DNA from: Gryganskiella cystojenkinii
Lineage: Eukaryota > Mortierellomycota > Mortierellomycetes > Mortierellales > Mortierellaceae
Length of the DNA stretch: 34,070 bases
NCBI GenBank assembly: GCA_015852425.1
Contig: JAAAIG010000391.1
Location: 1-34,070 of the forward strand
Direction: 5' to 3'
Position 1 is the stretch's first letter. The number at the start of each line of letters is the position of its first letter. The notes beneath the pieces were generated by a model. That model worked only from the letters and a program-made list of their open reading frames with translations, was not told where the DNA came from and did not search any database. Positions 10,483 to 19,623 of this stretch are shown piece after piece. A program made the translations under genes and the position numbers.

Positions 10483-10626
10483 TTCATTATTCCCCCTTCG
10501 CACATTTACAGACACTGACCCGAGCGTTGCACGCATTATAGGTATATCTTATTGTTAACGTACGATCCGTTCATTATTCCTCTTTGCACATTCACTGATG
10601 CTAACACGAGCGTCGTTCGCATAATA
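10483..10626 (+). repeat. Tandem 57-bp repeat in the copy A promoter
   Basis: The stretches 10483-10540 and 10570-10626 are diverged tandem copies. Each begins TTCATTATTCC, passes through GCACATT and GAGCGT, and ends GCATTATA or GCATAATA. Copy B of the segmental duplication keeps only one counterpart (about 14255-14285). That accounts for much of the length difference between the two promoters. Confidence 0.6.
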
Positions 10627-10901
10627 TTGTCTATTATATTTGATACTCCGTTAGAAGAGTCGTTGCCGGGATACAGTGCCATATCCCCACACACCCGTCA
10701 AGAACCGTCCCCCCTTACAACATCTCCCACTCTGTCGTTTTCTTTGATCAAACACATTCCCTTCACTTTCGCTTCCTTGTTCTTTACCGACCTCCTCGTC
10801 ATTTCGCTCCTTCTTCCTTACTCCTCATTTCTTATTCAGTACTGCCTTGTACTTTCCCGTAACCCGGTCGTGCTGTCACATTCTTCAACTTTATAATTAA
10901 G

Positions 10902-12887
10902 ATGTCTCGGATACATCCCCTTGATCTACACGAGATTCGCTCAAGAATTGCCAGCAACCTTGACGACAAAGATCTCGCGTTTTGTGCGCGTGTGAACCAG
11001 GATTGGAACGACTCATTTTCATGGTCACTCTACCACTCTGTCGTCTTGTCGAATCATGGACCTAGCACAGAATCTGTTACCCGAAACAGGCACCTTATAC
11101 AACACTTGACAATTCAGAACTCTTATGAAAAGCTATCCTCGACATCTGAACAAGAGGAAGTAGTTTCAAGCGTCATGGCCTACCCAATTCTGACCAGTTT
11201 AAACTTGGAGTGGAACTCGATCGGAAACACTGGAGCTCAGGCGCTGTCTGAGGCACTCAAGACCAACAAGACCGTGACCACTTTGTCCTTGCGGGGCAAC
11301 CAGATCGGGCTTAATGGGGCTCAGGCGCTGTCTGAGGCACTCAAGACCAACAATACTCTCACTTTTTTGGACCTGAGATACAACTCAATCGAAGGCATTG
11401 GAGCTCAGGGACTGTCAGCGGCACTCAAAGCCAACTCATCTCTGACCACTTTATACTTGGGGAATAACTCGATCGGAGACAATGGAGCTCAGGCGCTATC
11501 AGAGGCACTCGAGGCAAATTCTACTCTGACTGCTGTGGACTTGAGTCACAACTCCATCGAAGGCAACGGAGCTTAGGCGCTTTCGGAGGCACTCAACACC
11601 AATAAGACTCTAACTTCTTTGGAGTTGAGGGAGAACTCGATCGGAGACATTGGAGCTCAGGCGCTTTCTGAGGCACTCAAGACCAACAAGACTCTCACAT
11701 TTTTGGACCTGAGAAGCAATTCGATAGGAGGCATTGGAGCCCAGGCTCTGTCTGAGGCACTCAAGACCAGCTTAACTCTGACAGCTTTAGAGTTGTGGGG
11801 GAACTCGATCGGAGGTATGGGAGCTCAGGCGCTGTCTGAGGCACTCAAGACCAACATGACTCTGAGTTCTTTGAACCTGAGGGAGAACTCGATCGAAGAC
11901 AACGGAGCTCAAGTGTTGTCAGAGGCACTCAAGACCAATAAGACTCTCACTGAGTTGAACTTGTGTGGCAACTCGATCGGAGACATTGGAGCTCAGGCGC
12001 TGTCAAAGGCACTCAAGATCAACAAGACTCTCGCTAAGTTGAACTTATGTGTCACCTCGATCGGAGACATTGGAGCTCAGGCGCTGTCAGAGGTACTCAA
12101 GACCAACAAGACTCTCACTGCTTTGGACTTGAGTGGCAACTCGATCGGAGACATTGGAGCTCAGGCGATATCAGAGGCACTCAATGCCAACTCGACTCTG
12201 ACCACTTTGGAGTTGTGGCAGAACTCAATCAAAGACATTGGAGCTCAGGCACTGTCTGAGGCACTCATAACCAACAAGGCTATCACTGCTTTGCACCTGA
12301 GAAGCAACTTGATCGGAGACATTGGAGCTCAGGCACTGTCAAATGCACTCAAGATCAGCTCAACTCTAACTGTTTTGGACTTGAGGGAGAACTTGATCGG
12401 AGGAATGGGAGCTCAGGCGTTGTCTGAGGCACTCAAAACCAACATTACCCTGAGCTCTTTGAACTTGGGGAACAACTCGATCGAAGACAACGGAGCTCAG
12501 GCGCTATCGGAGGCGCTCAAGACCAACTCGTCTCTTACCACTTTGGACCTGAGAGGCAACTCGATCGGAGGCATGGGAGCCCAGGCCCTGTCAGAGGCAC
12601 TTAAGACCAACTTGACTCTGAGCTCATTGCACTTGGGGTACAACTCGATCGAAGATAACGGAGCTCAGGCGCTATCGGAGTCACTCAAGATCAACAAGAC
12701 TCTGACTAATTTGCACCTGGGGTACAACTCTATCGGAGACAACGGAGCTCTAGCGCTGTCTGAGGCACTAAACACCAACAAGACTCTGACCACTTTGATG
12801 TTGTGGCATAACTCGATGGGAGACATTGGAGCTCAGGCGATACATCAGGTGTCCCGGACCACACAATGCACAATAATGTTAATATAA
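10902..12887 (+). pseudogene. F-box-like/LRR gene, copy A, broken by one in-frame TAG
   Basis: This is a single open frame of 662 codons interrupted only by TAG at 11574-11576. Residues about 5-45 (HPLDLHEIRSRIASNLDDKD, then CARVNQDWNDSF and LYHSVVL) fit an F-box: Pro start, hydrophobic helices, paired W/Y. F-boxes bind Skp1 in SCF ubiquitin ligases. From residue 111 come 19 exact 28-residue leucine-rich repeats of the ribonuclease-inhibitor/NLRC3 type, with a consensus near GAQALSEALKTNKTLTTLDL followed by a GNSIGDI-like turn. The stop replaces the Gln of GAQ in the fifth full unit after the first LRR, so CAG became TAG. The 437 codons after it stay open, so the change is recent, an allele, or a sequencing error. 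Without readthrough the product would be 224 residues. The intact paralogue is at 14539-15765. Confidence 0.85.
11232..12827 (+). repeat. Coding minisatellite: 19 units of 84 bp
   Basis: Nineteen uninterrupted 84-bp units each start GGAGCTCAGGC or a close variant and encode one 28-residue LRR. The unit count is exact: 19 x 84 = 1596 bp from the first GGA at 11232 to the GGA of the terminal partial unit at 12828. Neighbouring units differ mainly at the LRR surface positions, while the GAQALSEAL helix is nearly constant. Confidence 0.93.
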
Positions 12888-13275
12888 ACCGGCGCTGCAA
12901 TTATTCACCTCTAAAGTAGAAACGAATGGATGTGTTGTCGTGTAGGGAGGCGCAGATACGCCCTTGGTTCAGTGGGATCTATGCGAGAGGCGTGGTTGTA
13001 CCGGAAAAGCGCGAGTATGCCACATGCAAGGTCCGGAGGAAGGCCAACAGGGGATGAAAAGGTACTCGAAAGAATGATTTCCAGGGTGGTTCAACTGGAA
13101 CAAGCCGCTGTGCGAGCAGAAATGGAAAGGGAAATTAGATATTTCGCATTGCTGCCTCTCGATCGAACAGAGCACGCGATGGATTAATTGAGCGGAAGGC
13201 AGCTGGAACGAAAAAGCAGGTATGATGGCCATGGACTTACAGTCGCGAGACCGACAGCGGGAGATACTCTCTCAA
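12888..13275 (+). other. Duplicated 3' flank with possible decayed coding sequence (copy A)
   Basis: This sequence has a counterpart at 15766-16151. Two reading frames show shared protein-like traces: MREA, then GGRPTGDEKVLERMIS (copy B: GGRLTRDKKGLGRMIS), VVQLEQAAVRAEMEREI, and in a shifted frame IAASRSNRARDGLIERKAAG (copy B: MAASRVKETTRL). A helical or coiled-coil segment may once have been encoded here, as a separate gene or a lost C-terminal extension. Both copies are now frameshifted relative to each other. Low certainty. Confidence 0.4.
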
Positions 13276-13620
13276 CGAGGTCTAAAAGCGAAAAATGTAG
13301 GGAAGAGAGATATATCAATATATTTCCTGGGAGCTGAGAGACGACCAATAAAATCGGTAAGAAGCAGAAAGATAGCGATAATGAGATGCCAGCGGAGATG
13401 GCTCAAGTTGAATCCCTAAACTGGACAACCTGCGATCCATCTCCACTAACTCAGGCTCGTACAATTGATATTTTGTTCGATTGCTCGCTCTTGCGTATGG
13501 GCTTTATTTTTCTGCCTGACCGGATCGAAACCTGCAAGTCTAATTGCCGTGTTTGCCATGTTGTCACCAAGATAATGTCCAGCTTGACTTGGAAATAATA
13601 TCCGTACGGCCTCATTCACA

Positions 13621-13668
13621 CAGTGAGGAGACGATTGTCTGCACGTAACTCAAGGTCTCTCCTCACTG
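13621..13668. repeat. Inverted repeat, 11-bp perfect arms
   Basis: CAGTGAGGAGA at 13621-13631 is matched by TCTCCTCACTG at 13658-13668, with 26 bases between. It lies in the unique spacer between the two duplication blocks. It could form a hairpin or be the remnant of a small inverted-repeat element. No target-site duplication was identified. Confidence 0.5.
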
Positions 13669-13699
13669 GACCACCCATAATTAATATAGCTTTAGATTC

Positions 13700-13994
13700 C
13701 GGCTATCGTGGAGAGAATACTTCATGACAAAACGAATCAAAGTCAAAGCCCCGGTCAGTCACCTTGGCTGCGTAGCGGGCTCCGATATTATCTGCCCAGA
13801 GCTTGGCACCTTCAGTGCTGATCTTTATCCAGTCTCGGGACGCGGGTCTTGTGAAGCACAAAGTCTTTGACTGCGGTTTCTGTCAAGGTAGGCTTCCTCG
13901 ATGAAAACCCAGAGCCGATGCCGAGACTAACGCCATCATAAATAAAGAGAGCTGCTTCATATGTCGAACAAACACATACGATCATTGACGCCAT
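13700..13994 (-). pseudogene. Relic coding fragment with a frameshift
   Basis: Read leftward, one frame starts at the ATG 13994-13992 and gives MASMIVCVCSTYEAALFIYD, later GSGFSSRKPTLTETAVKDFV. Near 13840 the protein-like signal moves to another frame, giving SRDWIKISTEGAKLWADNIG and YAAKVTDRGFDFDSF. Both halves look like real protein sequence, so a single-base indel in a decayed exon is likely. The family is not recognised. No flanking exons were found. Confidence 0.4.
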
Positions 13995-14538
13995 GAAAAC
14001 TCGTATCGGAACTCGAGTCTTTCTTGTCGTGAACGAAATTTCAGGGATGGTCTTGCGTCTTTATTGTGTATGAAATCGATGTCGGTTCTTCTGGAGAATT
14101 CCCTCCTGTTGTTTCTTTTTGTGCACTCTGGGTGACCTTCTGGCATTTTTTTCGACACAGCTAAAAGCAGAAGCTTCTTTACAAGTTTCCTTTGCCGGCA
14201 ATCGATCTATTTTCCATTCCAACACGAGTGATGGCGAAGCAGAATTCCCTTGCAGATGCTAACAAGAGCGTTGTTCGCATAATAGTGTTCTCTGTGATAC
14301 CCCGTTAAAGAGTCGTTGCCATATCCCCATAAACCTCTCAAGAACCTTCCTTCTTGCAACATCTCCCAGTGTGTTTTTTTCTTCGATCAAACGCATTCCC
14401 TTCACTTTCGCTTTGTGCCATCTTTCATCTTTACCAACATCCTCGTCATTTTACTCCTTCTTCTTTATTCCTCATTTCTTATTCATTACGGCCTTGTACC
14501 TTCCCGTAACCTGTCACATTCTTCAACTTATAATTAAG

Positions 14539-15765
14539 ATGTTCCGTACACATCCCCTTGGTTTACATGAAATTCGCACAAGAATTGCCAGCAGTCTTGA
14601 CGACAAAGACCTCGCGTCTTGTGCGCGTGTGAGTCAGGATTGGAACGACTCATTTACACAGACTCTCTACAACTCTGTCGTCTTGTCGAAACATGGGCCT
14701 AGCAAAGAATCTGTTACGCGAAACAGGCACCTTATACAGCACCTGACAGTTAAGAACTCTTATGAAAAGCTATCCTCGACATCTGAACAAGAGGAAGTAG
14801 TTTCAAGCGTCATGGCCTACCCAATCCTGACCAGTTTAAACTTGGAGTGGAACTCGATCGGAAACACTGGAGCTCAGGCGCTGTCTGAGGCACTCAAGAC
14901 CAACAAAACTCTGACCGCGTTGTCCTTCCGGGGCAATCAAATTGGGCTTAATGGGGCTCAGGCGCTGTCGGAGGTACTCAAGACTAACTCAACTCTGACG
15001 ACTTTAGACTTGGGGTGGAACTCGATCGGAGACAATGAAGCTCAGGCTCTATCTGAGGCACTCAAGACCAACTCAACTCTAACTGCTTTGGACTTGAGTG
15101 AGAACTTGATCGGAGACATTGGAGCTCAGGCGCTGTCTGAGGCACTCAAGACCAACATGACGCTGAGCTCTTTGAACTTGGGGAACAACTGGATCGAAGA
15201 CAACGGAGCTCAGGCGCTATCGGAGGTGCTCAAGACCAACTTTACTCTTACCACTTTGGACCTGAGAAGCAACTCGATCGGAGGCATTGGAGCTCAGGCA
15301 CTGTCAGAGACGCTGAAGATCAACTCAACTCTAACTACTTTGCAGTTGAGGGAGAACTTGATCGAAGACAACGGAGCTCAGGCGCTATCGGAGGCACTCA
15401 AGATCAACGAGACTCTCACTGCTTTGGATCTGAGAAGCAACTCGATCGGAGACATTGGAGCGCAGGCGCTGTCAGAGGCACTCAAAACCAACTCAACCCT
15501 AGCCACTATAAACCTAAGAGAGAACTCAATCGGAAACACTGGAGCTCAGGCACTGTCGGAAGCACTCAAGGTCAACAAGACTCTCTCTGCTTTGGATCTG
15601 AGAAGCAACTCGATCGGAGACATTGGAGCTCAGGCGCTATCAGAGGCACTCAAGACCAACAAGACTCTGACCATTTTGCAGTTGTGGCGGAACTCGATCG
15701 GAGACATTGGAGCTCAGGCGATGCATCAGGTGTCGCGGACCACACAATGCGAAATAAAATTTTGA
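14539..15765 (+). CDS. F-box-like/LRR protein, copy B, intact
   Basis: An intronless frame of 408 residues. The ATG at 14539 is chosen because it aligns exactly with the copy A start and has the same TATAATTAAGATG context. The frame stays open upstream to 14371, but that stretch matches copy A non-coding promoter. Residues about 5-45 form an F-box-like domain (HPLGLHEIRTRIASSLDDKD, CARVSQDWNDSF, LYNSVVL). Residues 111 onward are ten 28-residue LRRs of the ribonuclease-inhibitor type, then a short cap (GAQAMHQVSRTTQCEIKF). The likely role is an SCF substrate receptor, with LRRs binding the target; both points are family knowledge plus inference. The LRR type is also found in NLR proteins, but no nucleotide-binding domain is present here. 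Its sibling at 10902 has nine more LRR units and a stop. Confidence 0.85.
   Translation: MFRTHPLGLHEIRTRIASSLDDKDLASCARVSQDWNDSFTQTLYNSVVLSKHGPSKESVTRNRHLIQHLTVKNSYEKLSSTSEQEEVVSSVMAYPILTSLNLEWNSIGNTGAQALSEALKTNKTLTALSFRGNQIGLNGAQALSEVLKTNSTLTTLDLGWNSIGDNEAQALSEALKTNSTLTALDLSENLIGDIGAQALSEALKTNMTLSSLNLGNNWIEDNGAQALSEVLKTNFTLTTLDLRSNSIGGIGAQALSETLKINSTLTTLQLRENLIEDNGAQALSEALKINETLTALDLRSNSIGDIGAQALSEALKTNSTLATINLRENSIGNTGAQALSEALKVNKTLSALDLRSNSIGDIGAQALSEALKTNKTLTILQLWRNSIGDIGAQAMHQVSRTTQCEIKF
14869..15708 (+). repeat. Coding minisatellite: 10 units of 84 bp
   Basis: Ten exact 84-bp units run from GGA at 14869 to the partial terminal unit starting at 15709. Unit order and variants (IGDI, IEDN, IGGI, IGNT turns) overlap with copy A but are not collinear beyond the first two units. 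That points to expansion or contraction by unequal exchange after duplication. Confidence 0.92.
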
Positions 15766-16151
15766 AACTGGTGTTAATTATACGCCTCTTATGGAGGAAC
15801 TAGTGCATGTGTTGTGGCGCAGACACGCTCTTGGCTCAATGGGGATGATTGGGAAAATATGCGGGAGGCGACTACACCCGGAAAAGCAGCAAGTAGGTCA
15901 CATGGAAAGTCTGGGGGAAGGCTAACAAGGGATAAAAAGGGACTCGGAAGGATGATTTCGAACTGGTTCAACTGTAGCAAGCGACAATGTAGAAATGGAC
16001 AGGAAAAGTGGCTAACTTGCATGGCTGCCTCTCGGGTCAAAGAGACCACGCGATTGATAAATGAGGGGCGAGTGGAACGAGGGCAAGTATGATGACCTTG
16101 GATGAAACAGAAGCTTACAGTGCGAGACTGACAACAAGAAGTGCTCCCTCT
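15766..16151 (+). other. Duplicated 3' flank (copy B)
   Basis: This is the counterpart of 12888-13275. It carries traces such as MREA, SGGRLTRDKKGLGRMIS and MAASRVKETTRLINEG in frames that do not match copy A all the way through. No gene is called here; it is either decayed coding sequence or a 3' UTR and flank. Confidence 0.4.
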
Positions 16152-17159
16152 TTACAGTATAATACAAATGATGTTAACAGGCGAAAATTATATCAATCTT
16201 ATTTTCGAGGGCCAAAAGAGTTCCCAGGTACTGTTACACATCATGATGGAGACTGATCGTTATCCTTCAACATCACGACCCATGATTGTTATTCTAGGAA
16301 TCTTTACTTGGGTTCCTTTACACAGGTTTACTGCCTGGTGGTCGAGAGGGCTTGGACTGGGCTCTGAAACTTGGATTTGACTCCCGAATGAGGCTTTTCT
16401 GTCTTTAACCCATTACGTTGTTCGAGACTCCATCTTACCTTTCATATCCTCCTTTTGGTCAGCTGTCAAGGACTGACAGGCAGATTTGAGTGTAGTGCGT
16501 AAAAGTAAATATGTATTTAGATATCAAAAGGGAAGAGTGAGTGAGTGGGCAAAGGGACTAGGCTAGGTGAGTAAGTTATTGCAGACTGAGGAGAGAGCGA
16601 AGGTGGAAGCTATCTGGTATTTATACGAAAGTCAGGCCGAGAGTGGATCCGGAGGAGGCCAAAAGGGGTAAGGAACTTGGTCAACCATGTCGATAACAAA
16701 GGTCCGCACTATTCCATGTAAAGGACCAGAATGGAGTGACAACGAAGAAGAACGTTGCCCGAAAGAGACGAGTGTTAACGAGCATTGCCAATCTTGGCAA
16801 GCTGGTCTCGGTGGTTGGTCATCAACGAGGACAAAGATGGAAGCGGATCCAAGAGGGAACATGAGGAAGCAGGCAAGTATCCAAAGATGGAAGGGAACAA
16901 GCTCGCGAGAAGATAGCGTTAGAGCTTTGTCGCATTCACAAGGACGAGCTTAAACAACGTTGTCTATAAAACCGGTTTGGGTGGTAATTAAGCCCGATTT
17001 CATAGGCGAGGACACGATCAAATCAGTAGCGACTTATGACTGTTCGTGACATCAGCACATATTGCTCTGATTTATTACAACCTCTTTATTGGGGATTGAT
17101 ATTCTCTGGTTCTTTTCTTCAAGGAGAATAGGCAGATATTCTCCTGAAGGAGTCAAGCT
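16152..17159. other. Long stretch without a recognisable gene
   Basis: About 1 kb between the duplication block and the leftward pseudogene. The frames at 16632-16862 (minus) and 16687-16953 (plus) overlap each other and show no motifs or gene-like composition. A hairpin lies at 17117-17149. I see no transposase, RNA gene or duplicated sequence. Confidence 0.45.
17117..17149. repeat. Hairpin just downstream of the leftward pseudogene
   Basis: CTTCAAGGAGAATA (17117-17130) pairs with TATTCTCCTGAAG (17137-17149) around a 6-base loop, with a single bulged A. It starts about 11 bases beyond the pseudogene's last stop codon, so it would fall in that gene's 3' UTR. Confidence 0.5.
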
Positions 17160-19005
17160 TCAAAGTTCACAAGATTGGCTATAGAGGAGCTTCCGAGAGT
17201 TTAATCCTCCCCAGGAATCGTCCATATTACTTTCGGTACCAGAACTGTCCTCGTCTGTCTTCTTCATACTTGTCAAACAACGCTGATGATGCAGGATCGT
17301 TCCTGCCACAAAAAGGGGATAGGGAGACTATTATTCAATGTCCAGCATTCTCTCTCCAGCAAAAATATAATAAAAAAGGTTATTATTTACTTACCCTAAC
17401 AAGCAGCAAGTGTACAAATCTCTGAATTTGTCGGGTCCGTCACAAGATAGATGGCAAGACATGTGCCTTGTGAGCTTGGTGTAGAAAGATATAAGAGCTC
17501 TTCTTTGTCGGTCGAAGCTGAAATGTCTGAGTACACAGCAAAGAAACGGGCACTCTGAACAAAATCCTCGGGCTTGACCTCTTGTGTGCGAGCACTTACC
17601 AGTAGATCCAGCTTTTTAAATAGAACCACACTGGTTTCGCGCAGAAAATTCGTGGAGAACTCTTCCTAAATTGCCATGTACTCGACAACGAATCAATCCC
17701 TCTGATTCCGAGTGTCTCAACCCACCATACTGACGTTCTTGCCCTTTCGCTTCCTATGCACCTGTCCTTCGACATCAAGACGACGGCTCTTGTTCCTACG
17801 GTTCTTGCTTTCATACGTTGTATTCTCTCCGTCGATCATGGTTATCCCATCAACGTTTCCTAACATTCTCCGAAGTATTGGCCATCCCTCCCGACACCAA
17901 AACGATTCCGAGGTATCTGAGATATCGAATGCAGATGGCATTGCCTTGTAGAGTTGAGTCCTACACATACACTGGGTTAGAGCCATACTCACTAGTTCTA
18001 GTAATAATCAAGCCATCTAATTGATCAACTTACCACTGAATGATGGACAGCAGGGCTAATTCACAAGCTAATAACATTAGTTTCTGGAATTGCCACAGTA
18101 GGTAGCCACGGTCGAGAGCCTTTCGAACTGAGAGTAGGTGTCGCTCCCAGCATCTGTGTACTGATGGTGCTTCCTCTGGGTGATGGCGGGCCCCCTAAAA
18201 AGCACGCATTAAGGGCCTATTATATCTGTTATCCCAACAGCCAATACAAACCCTTTTTTTTTTCAACGATAAAGACAACCTCCACTTACGACCTTTGCGC
18301 GCTTGCTCACGGGAACCTCTGCAGACATACTCGTGGCATCTTCAGTCATGGCTTCTCTAGGAGGTGTTCTTAATTCTGGTGGCAATAGAGCACGAAAGTC
18401 ATCCTCCACAGCTTGAACAGCTTGAACAAAGTCTTCATATTCGACATGCACGCTCAATAAAGTCATGAAATCGATGTGGCCTTGGTCGACACTACAGTGG
18501 CCACTTAGCGTTTGCTGTCTGTCAACGATATCCTTACGCTACTCTATTTCTTTGGCATGCAGTTCCTGCCAAAGATCGGCATCCGTTTCCACTCAGTACA
18601 AAGACTCGAATGCTCCTGGCTCAACGCTTGACACTCACACTCTTTAATGGTAGGACCACTGGAACGCACGACTGGGTTAAGTGGGCCTTCATGGAGCTCC
18701 GAGGAGTGCAGAATCGCATGTAGTCGAATGATTGATGATCGAAGATGGATTCTTCAAGCTCTTATAGTATGCCAGGCAGTTGTTTTGACACCTCTCTGGG
18801 AAGAAGACATTCTGAGTGTTGACTTTTGTTAGTCCCCAAGTGGATTATATAGACATACAGACAAAGAGCTTACTGTATTGCCTTGGAACAGGCAGTCGTA
18901 TGAGTGGGAGACGGAGCCATACACAGCAGTGTTATAATGCTTTAGTTCCCTAACCAACCAGGACGAGCATTCCGTAGAGGAGGCGGAGAACAGCTGAAAA
19001 TCCAT
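17160..19005 (-). pseudogene. Multi-exon gene of unknown family with several in-frame stops
   Basis: Read leftward, a clean first exon (19005-18874) encodes 44 residues starting MDFQLFSASSTECSSWLVRE and ends at a GTAAGC donor. Further open pieces follow: HAILHSSELHEGPLNPVVRS near 18700; LWQELHAKEIE, a stop, then RKDIVDRQQTLSGHCSVDQG near 18520; MTLLSVHVEYEDFVQAVQAV ending SKRAKV at a GTAAGT donor near 18288; then RKALDRGYLLWQFQKLMLLA, FWCREGWPILRRMLG, ARFFAVYSD and MKKTDEDSSGTESNMDD to a stop at 17162-17160. Several introns keep good splice sites and matching phases. The frame is broken by a TAG near 18540, a frameshift near 18590, stops near 17710, 17680 and 17660, and a TAG just before the last donor. 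The region from 17710 to 17660 could instead be an unrecognised intron. Function unknown. Confidence 0.62.
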
Positions 19006-19623
19006 ATCTCATTGACGTTCCCTGCCAGGAAACCTAAAATGAGCAGTTTCTACGGAGAAGTACAGTGGCATGATACAGGAGAGAGAAAGAAAGAGAGGGA
19101 TAAAAGGATGTAAGTGCAAGTCAAAATAGTAGTCGAAGAGTGAAGATAGGCAAATGCGTTAATGTCCGTGTGAACGAAGGACAGAAAGGAAGAGAAGCAG
19201 AGAGGGGACAAAAGAGTACAATTAAGAGCGGGAATATCAACAAGCATGGGGGGTGAAGAGAGTAAAAGTAGCAGCACAAGACGGTGATAATGACAAATGG
19301 CGAAAGTGATATAACGACGTGGAAGGGGCCTGATGATGAAAGCTTTACTTACTGAACGAGGAGTAAAGATTAGGGACGTATTTTTTTCACTACGAAAAAA
19401 GTCGTCTTCGCTTCACTCCCCGACCATCAGTTTTGCGCACAGCATCAAAACGATATTTGTCTTGTGCTACACTTTGCCACAGCTATGCAATCCAAAAAAA
19501 AGGAAATCATGTTTGACAAACCACAATCTTCTTTCTCTCTCTTCATTGCCGAGTTTTCTCTTTTCCAACGCACAAAACGCCTTCCTTTCCCACAGTCTCA
19601 CCCTTTCACCACTGCGCTCAGTC
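19006..19623. other. Divergent upstream region of the pseudogene and the F-box-like gene
   Basis: These are the upstream sequences of the leftward 17160-19005 locus and of the rightward gene at 19624. The part from about 19420 to 19535 is repeated near 9115-9230. An open frame running in from 19333 is continuous with the F-box-like gene, but it has promoter-like, Ser/Leu/Phe-rich translation. The 19072-19270 stretch is purine-rich on the plus strand. Confidence 0.5.

Larger units (their letters stand above)
10174..13275 (+). repeat. Segmental duplication, copy A (F-box/LRR gene plus flanks)
   Basis: This block is repeated in the same orientation at 14074-16151. Similarity starts around GTCGGTTC (10181 and 14081), runs through the promoter, the whole coding region and about 390 bp of 3' flank, and fades near 13275 and 16151. 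Copy A is about 1 kb longer. Nine extra 84-bp coding repeats (756 bp) and about 263 bp of extra upstream sequence explain nearly all of this. The two copies are separated by about 800 bp. Confidence 0.8.
14074..16151 (+). repeat. Segmental duplication, copy B (F-box/LRR gene plus flanks)
   Basis: This is the direct repeat of 10174-13275. It keeps the promoter landmarks (TTTTTGTGCACTCTGGGTG; TTCCCTTCACTTTCGCTT; the start-proximal CTTCAACTT and TATAATTAAGATG, which copy A shares), the coding frame and the 3' flank. It has fewer LRR units and a shorter promoter than copy A. Confidence 0.8.

Noticed and set aside
11232..12827. CRISPR-like array or non-coding satellite
   Set aside because: Units are contiguous without spacers, keep codon frame and encode a canonical LRR. 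The setting is eukaryotic.
14371..14538. Longer start for LRR copy B
   Set aside because: The added part aligns with copy A promoter DNA. The copy A frame starts at the ATG equivalent to 14539.
10902..15765. NLR-type immune receptors
   Set aside because: The LRR type is the same as in NLR proteins, but neither copy has a nucleotide-binding (NACHT or NB-ARC) domain; the N-terminus is F-box-like.
17160..19005. Transposable element
   Set aside because: No transposase, reverse transcriptase or integrase motif, no terminal repeats found, and it has ordinary spliceosomal introns.
19333..19623. Longer start for the intact F-box-like gene
   Set aside because: The added 97 residues read like a translated promoter, and the decayed copy shows matching non-coding sequence there with frame changes.
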